Shown here: piece after piece, positions 15,453 to 17,571 of the stretch
How the letters are laid out: the number at the start of each line of letters is the position of its first letter
Numbering within the stretch: position 1 is the stretch's first letter
Assembly: GCA_044338255.1 (NCBI GenBank)
Contig: JBIILZ010000083.1
Coordinates: forward strand, 1-17,571
DNA: 17,571 bases
Direction: 5' to 3'
From: CAIUVD01 sp044338255
Lineage (GTDB): Bacteria; Planctomycetota; UBA11346
Notes under the pieces: generated by a model
The model's database searches: none
Seen by the model: the letters and a program-made list of their open reading frames with translations, nothing else
Told to the model about the DNA's origin: nothing
Made by a program: the position numbers and the translations under genes

Positions 15453-16082
15453 ATGAGCACAGAACTCCCACCTGGACAGACGCGCATCCTCACCTTTTTT
15501 GCCGACGCAGAGGATAGTGGCCGTCAACCGAGTCGGGCCGAAGTCGCTGAATCGCTTGGCTACGCCTTCCCCTCAGCCGTCAGCAAACACGTTGATGCCT
15601 TGGTTCGCAAAGGCTTGCTGCAAGCCGATCGTGAAAAAAAACGCAACGTCCGCCTCACTGACATCGGCTGGCTCGCGATTCAGCGGACCCCTGGTCATCG
15701 TGGCGTTCCGGTAATCGGCTCGATCGCCGCCGGTACGCCGATCCTCGCCAGTGAAAATCTCAACGGCTATCTTGAAGACCTGCAGCCGAGCCCCGGACGC
15801 TTCGCCCTCCTGGTGCGCGGCGATAGCATGATCGATGTCGGCATCCTCGACGGCGACTACGCGATCATCCAGCGTGGCGCGGCGGTAAACGATGGGCGCA
15901 TCGGCGCCGTGCGGGTTGGTGACGAAGCCACCCTCAAGCGCGTCCGCTATCATGCTGATCGCCTCGAACTGATTGCCGAAAACAAGAGCTACGCCCCCCG
16001 CGTCATTCCCACTGCGATGGCCGAAAGCGAAGGCGTCGAGGTCGTTGGACCGCTCGTCTGCGTCTATCGCTCAGTGCATTGA
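15453..16082 (+). CDS. lexA: LexA SOS repressor
   Basis: LexA represses DNA-damage genes and self-cleaves when RecA filaments form. The 209-aa protein has an N-terminal winged helix (1-75; recognition helix about 40-52, FPSAVSKHVDALV) and a C-terminal S24 peptidase domain. The self-cleavage site is A93-G94 in SIAAGTPI, the nucleophile S125 in VRGDSMID, and the general base K162 in EATLKRV, so it should be cleavable. The recognition helix differs from the E. coli type, which fits the lack of a classical SOS box here. It lies 100 bp upstream of recA on the same strand, with its own promoter after the rpmH terminator. Confidence 0.95.
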   Translation: MSTELPPGQTRILTFFADAEDSGRQPSRAEVAESLGYAFPSAVSKHVDALVRKGLLQADREKKRNVRLTDIGWLAIQRTPGHRGVPVIGSIAAGTPILASENLNGYLEDLQPSPGRFALLVRGDSMIDVGILDGDYAIIQRGAAVNDGRIGAVRVGDEATLKRVRYHADRLELIAENKSYAPRVIPTAMAESEGVEVVGPLVCVYRSVH

Positions 16083-16108
16083 CGCACTTCGACCCCGCCC
16101 GTTATCGC

Positions 16109-16127
16109 GGCTGAGATTTCTCACGCC
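16109..16127. promoter_or_regulatory. Inverted repeat TGAGATTTCTCA in the lexA-recA gap
   Basis: TGAGA-TT-TCTCA (16112-16123) is a perfect 12-bp inverted repeat, extended by GGC/GCC on the outside past one bulged C. No T-run follows, so it is a poor terminator. Upstream of recA it is a candidate operator for LexA, but no similar sequence was found before lexA, which weakens that idea. Confidence 0.25.
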
Positions 16128-16171
16128 TAAGACTTCCTTCCCTACGCACACGTAAAACCTCCATCCTCGTC

Positions 16172-16176
16172 AGGAA
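16172..16176 (+). promoter_or_regulatory. recA ribosome binding site
   Basis: AGGAA ends 6 nt before ATG 16183. It is one of the few well-placed SD sequences in the window and fixes the start upstream of the repeat-encoded extension, so the extension should be translated. Confidence 0.6.
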
Positions 16177-16182
16177 CACATC

Positions 16183-17382
16183 ATGGCCGCCTCCGAATCC
16201 AAGAACGAACTCAAGACTGAACTCAAGACTGAACTCAAGACTGAACTCAAGACTGAACTCAAGACTGAAAAAGTAGACAAGACCGAAAAGGCGGACAGGA
16301 CTGAAAAAGTGGACAAGACTGAAAAAGTCGAAAAAGCCGAGAAGGTGGAAAGCAAGTACACCGTCGCCGAAACCGCCTCGCGCAAGAAGGCCCTCGACGC
16401 GGCCCTCGAACAAGTCGATAAAGTCTATGGCAAAGGCTCGATCATGCGCCTTGGCCAGGTCGAAAAGACGGAAATCGGTGCAATTCCTACCGGTTCAATC
16501 TCACTTGATCTCGCCATTGGCATCGGCGGCGTTCCGCGTGGACGCATCATTGAAATCTACGGCCCAGAATCCTCGGGTAAGACGACGCTGGCACTTTCAG
16601 TCGCCGCCCAAGCGCAAAAGGACAATGGCGTTGTGGCCTTCGTCGATGCCGAACATGCGCTCGATCCGACGTGGGCCGAAAAAATCGGTGTCAATCTCAA
16701 CGACCTGCTTGTCAGCCAGCCCAGCTATGGCGAACAGGCCCTCGATATCGTCGATACCCTGGTGCGCTCGAATGCCGTCGACGTGATTGTCGTCGACTCC
16801 GTCGCTGCGCTCACGCCCAAGGACGAACTCGAAGGCAACATGGACGACAGCTCCGTCGGCCTGCAGGCGCGCATGATGTCAAAGGCCATGCGCAAGCTCA
16901 CCGGCGCCATCAATACCTCGCGCACGACCGTGATCTTCATCAATCAGATCCGCGAAAAGATCGGCGTCACCTACGGCAGCCCTGAAACGCAACCCGGCGG
17001 CCGCGCCCTCAAGTTTGCCGCCAGCGTTCGCCTCGATATCCGTCGTGTCACCAGCATCATGGATGGCGAGCGTGCCATCGGCAATCGCGTGCGGGTGAAG
17101 GTCGTGAAGAACAAAGTCGCAGCGCCCTTCGCCAAGGTCGAATTCGACATCATGTTCAACGAAGGCATCAGCTACACCGGCGACGTCCTCGATCTTGCCG
17201 TGGTGGCCAAGATCATCCAGAAATCCGGCGCCTGGTTTGCCTACGGCAATCACAAGCTCGGCCAGGGCCGTGAAAACGCCAAGCAGTTCTTGCGCGACAA
17301 TCCAAGCGTCTGCAATGAAGTCGTCGCCAAGATCCGCGCCAGCAGCCTCAACCTTCTGGAAACCGCCAGTAGCGCCGAGTAA
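16183..17382 (+). CDS. recA: RecA recombinase with repeat-derived N-terminal extension
   Basis: RecA forms filaments on single-stranded DNA, drives strand exchange and triggers LexA cleavage. The core is intact: KALDAALEQVDKVYGKGSIMRLG, Walker A GPESSGKT (127-134), FVDAEHALDP, VIVVDSVAAL (Walker B), NQIREKIGV, ETQPGGRALKFAASVRLD and the C-terminal DNA-binding domain. The product is 399 aa, about 50 more than the E. coli protein. The excess is N-terminal: five LKTE units (residues 10-29) and five KTEKVD-type units (27-56) precede the normal first helix near residue 68. That helix normally packs on the neighbouring subunit, so a long charged tail could affect assembly, though it may be harmless and disordered. 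The usual acidic C-terminal tail is short (LLETASSAE). Confidence 0.97.
   Translation: MAASESKNELKTELKTELKTELKTELKTEKVDKTEKADRTEKVDKTEKVEKAEKVESKYTVAETASRKKALDAALEQVDKVYGKGSIMRLGQVEKTEIGAIPTGSISLDLAIGIGGVPRGRIIEIYGPESSGKTTLALSVAAQAQKDNGVVAFVDAEHALDPTWAEKIGVNLNDLLVSQPSYGEQALDIVDTLVRSNAVDVIVVDSVAALTPKDELEGNMDDSSVGLQARMMSKAMRKLTGAINTSRTTVIFINQIREKIGVTYGSPETQPGGRALKFAASVRLDIRRVTSIMDGERAIGNRVRVKVVKNKVAAPFAKVEFDIMFNEGISYTGDVLDLAVVAKIIQKSGAWFAYGNHKLGQGRENAKQFLRDNPSVCNEVVAKIRASSLNLLETASSAE
16210..16350 (+). repeat. Nested 12-bp and 18-bp tandem repeats at the 5' end of recA
   Basis: Five perfect 12-bp units CTCAAGACTGAA (16210-16269; LKTE) run into five 18-bp units (16261-16350; KTEKVD, KTEKAD, RTEKVD, KTEKVE, KAEKVE). 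The 12-bp units are identical, implying recent expansion. The 18-bp units have diverged, implying an older array. Both share AAGACTGAA, close to the CTGA core of the arrays at 1446, 8521 and 10300. Confidence 0.95.
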
Positions 17383-17469
17383 GAGCGCAGACCGAGGTCA
17401 TTGTTCAGCCGGTCAGATAACTAAGCTCTGCTGCCACCGGTGCAGCGTAACCCTCCGATAACGCCATTT

Positions 17470-17571
17470 CTAACCTGAATTCCCACCCGGCGGAACCCTG
17501 ACCGGGCACAGCTTGGTGTAATTGGCTGGGGTCATGGCGGCGTAGTCGGTGTCGCCGGCGTGGATGCGGGC
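17470..17571 (-). CDS. Possible 3' end of an unidentified gene running off the right edge
   Basis: On the - strand an open frame enters from the right edge and reads 33 codons (ARIHAGDTDYAAMTPANY, then TKLCPVRVPPGGNSG) to a TAG at 17472-17470. The composition is protein-like and the orientation, convergent with recA, is plausible, but the piece is too short to assign a family. The 87 bp between it and recA hold no clear terminator. Confidence 0.35.
   Translation of the reverse strand, partial: ARIHAGDTDYAAMTPANYTKLCPVRVPPGGNSG

Noticed and set aside
16170..16385. Serine/leucine/phenylalanine-repeat protein on the - strand opposite the recA 5' end
   Set aside because: It is the antisense reading of the recA repeats and has no start context of its own.
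17405..17446. Terminator after recA formed by the GCTGCCACCGGTGCAGC inverted repeat
   Set aside because: The pairing has a bulge, no usable loop (ACCGGT is self-complementary) and no T-run.

Overview
The window is a compact, high-G+C (roughly six bases in ten by eye), gene-dense bacterial chromosome segment with mostly housekeeping genes and one unusual signalling cluster. No rRNA, tRNA, insertion sequence, phage gene or CRISPR array was seen. Taxonomy can only be guessed. A PATAN/DUF4388 protein, a Ser/Thr kinase with DLG in place of DFG, a FapA-type protein, RNase Y, the classical menaquinone genes, LexA/RecA and generally weak Shine-Dalgarno sequences together suggest a Gram-negative-type bacterium of the Planctomycetota/PVC kind. 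A deltaproteobacterial-type lineage is not excluded.

Layout. (1) 133-4220, + strand: a DUF4388 gene broken by a one-base frameshift, an unrecognised 175-aa protein whose start overlaps the DUF4388 stop, and a large protein that fuses a Ser/Thr kinase to a FapA (DUF342) beta-helix and a coiled coil. (2) 4335-6005, + strand: RNase Y (rny). (3) 6077-10306, + strand: menF, an unknown one-TM protein, menD and a type IV pilin-like protein, each overlapping the next by 4 nt (ATGA, ATGA, GTGA), so very likely one translationally coupled operon. (4) 14224-10337, - strand: a polyphosphate operon, ppx/gppA-like then ppk1, convergent with region 3. (5) 14333-17382, + strand: a metallophosphoesterase, rpmH (ribosomal protein bL34) with a strong intrinsic terminator, then lexA and recA side by side as an SOS pair. 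(6) 17470-17571, - strand: the possible 3' end of another gene running off the right edge.

The most distinctive feature is a set of short in-phase tandem repeats that share a purine-rich CTGA core but differ in unit length (12, 15, 18 bp). They lie at tolerated places: across the stop codon of the 175-aa gene (1446-1490), in a MenD interdomain linker (8521 onward), across both stop codons of the convergent pilin-like and ppk1 genes (10300-10340), and in the N-terminus of RecA (16210-16350). In RecA they give a lysine/glutamate-rich extension of about 60 residues. This looks like one repeat-generating process acting across the genome. The kinase-FapA fusion with its PATAN-protein neighbour is the best candidate for an undescribed signalling system. 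lexA, and possibly the kinase gene, appear to have their -10 elements only 6-9 bases from the start codon, which points to leaderless mRNAs.
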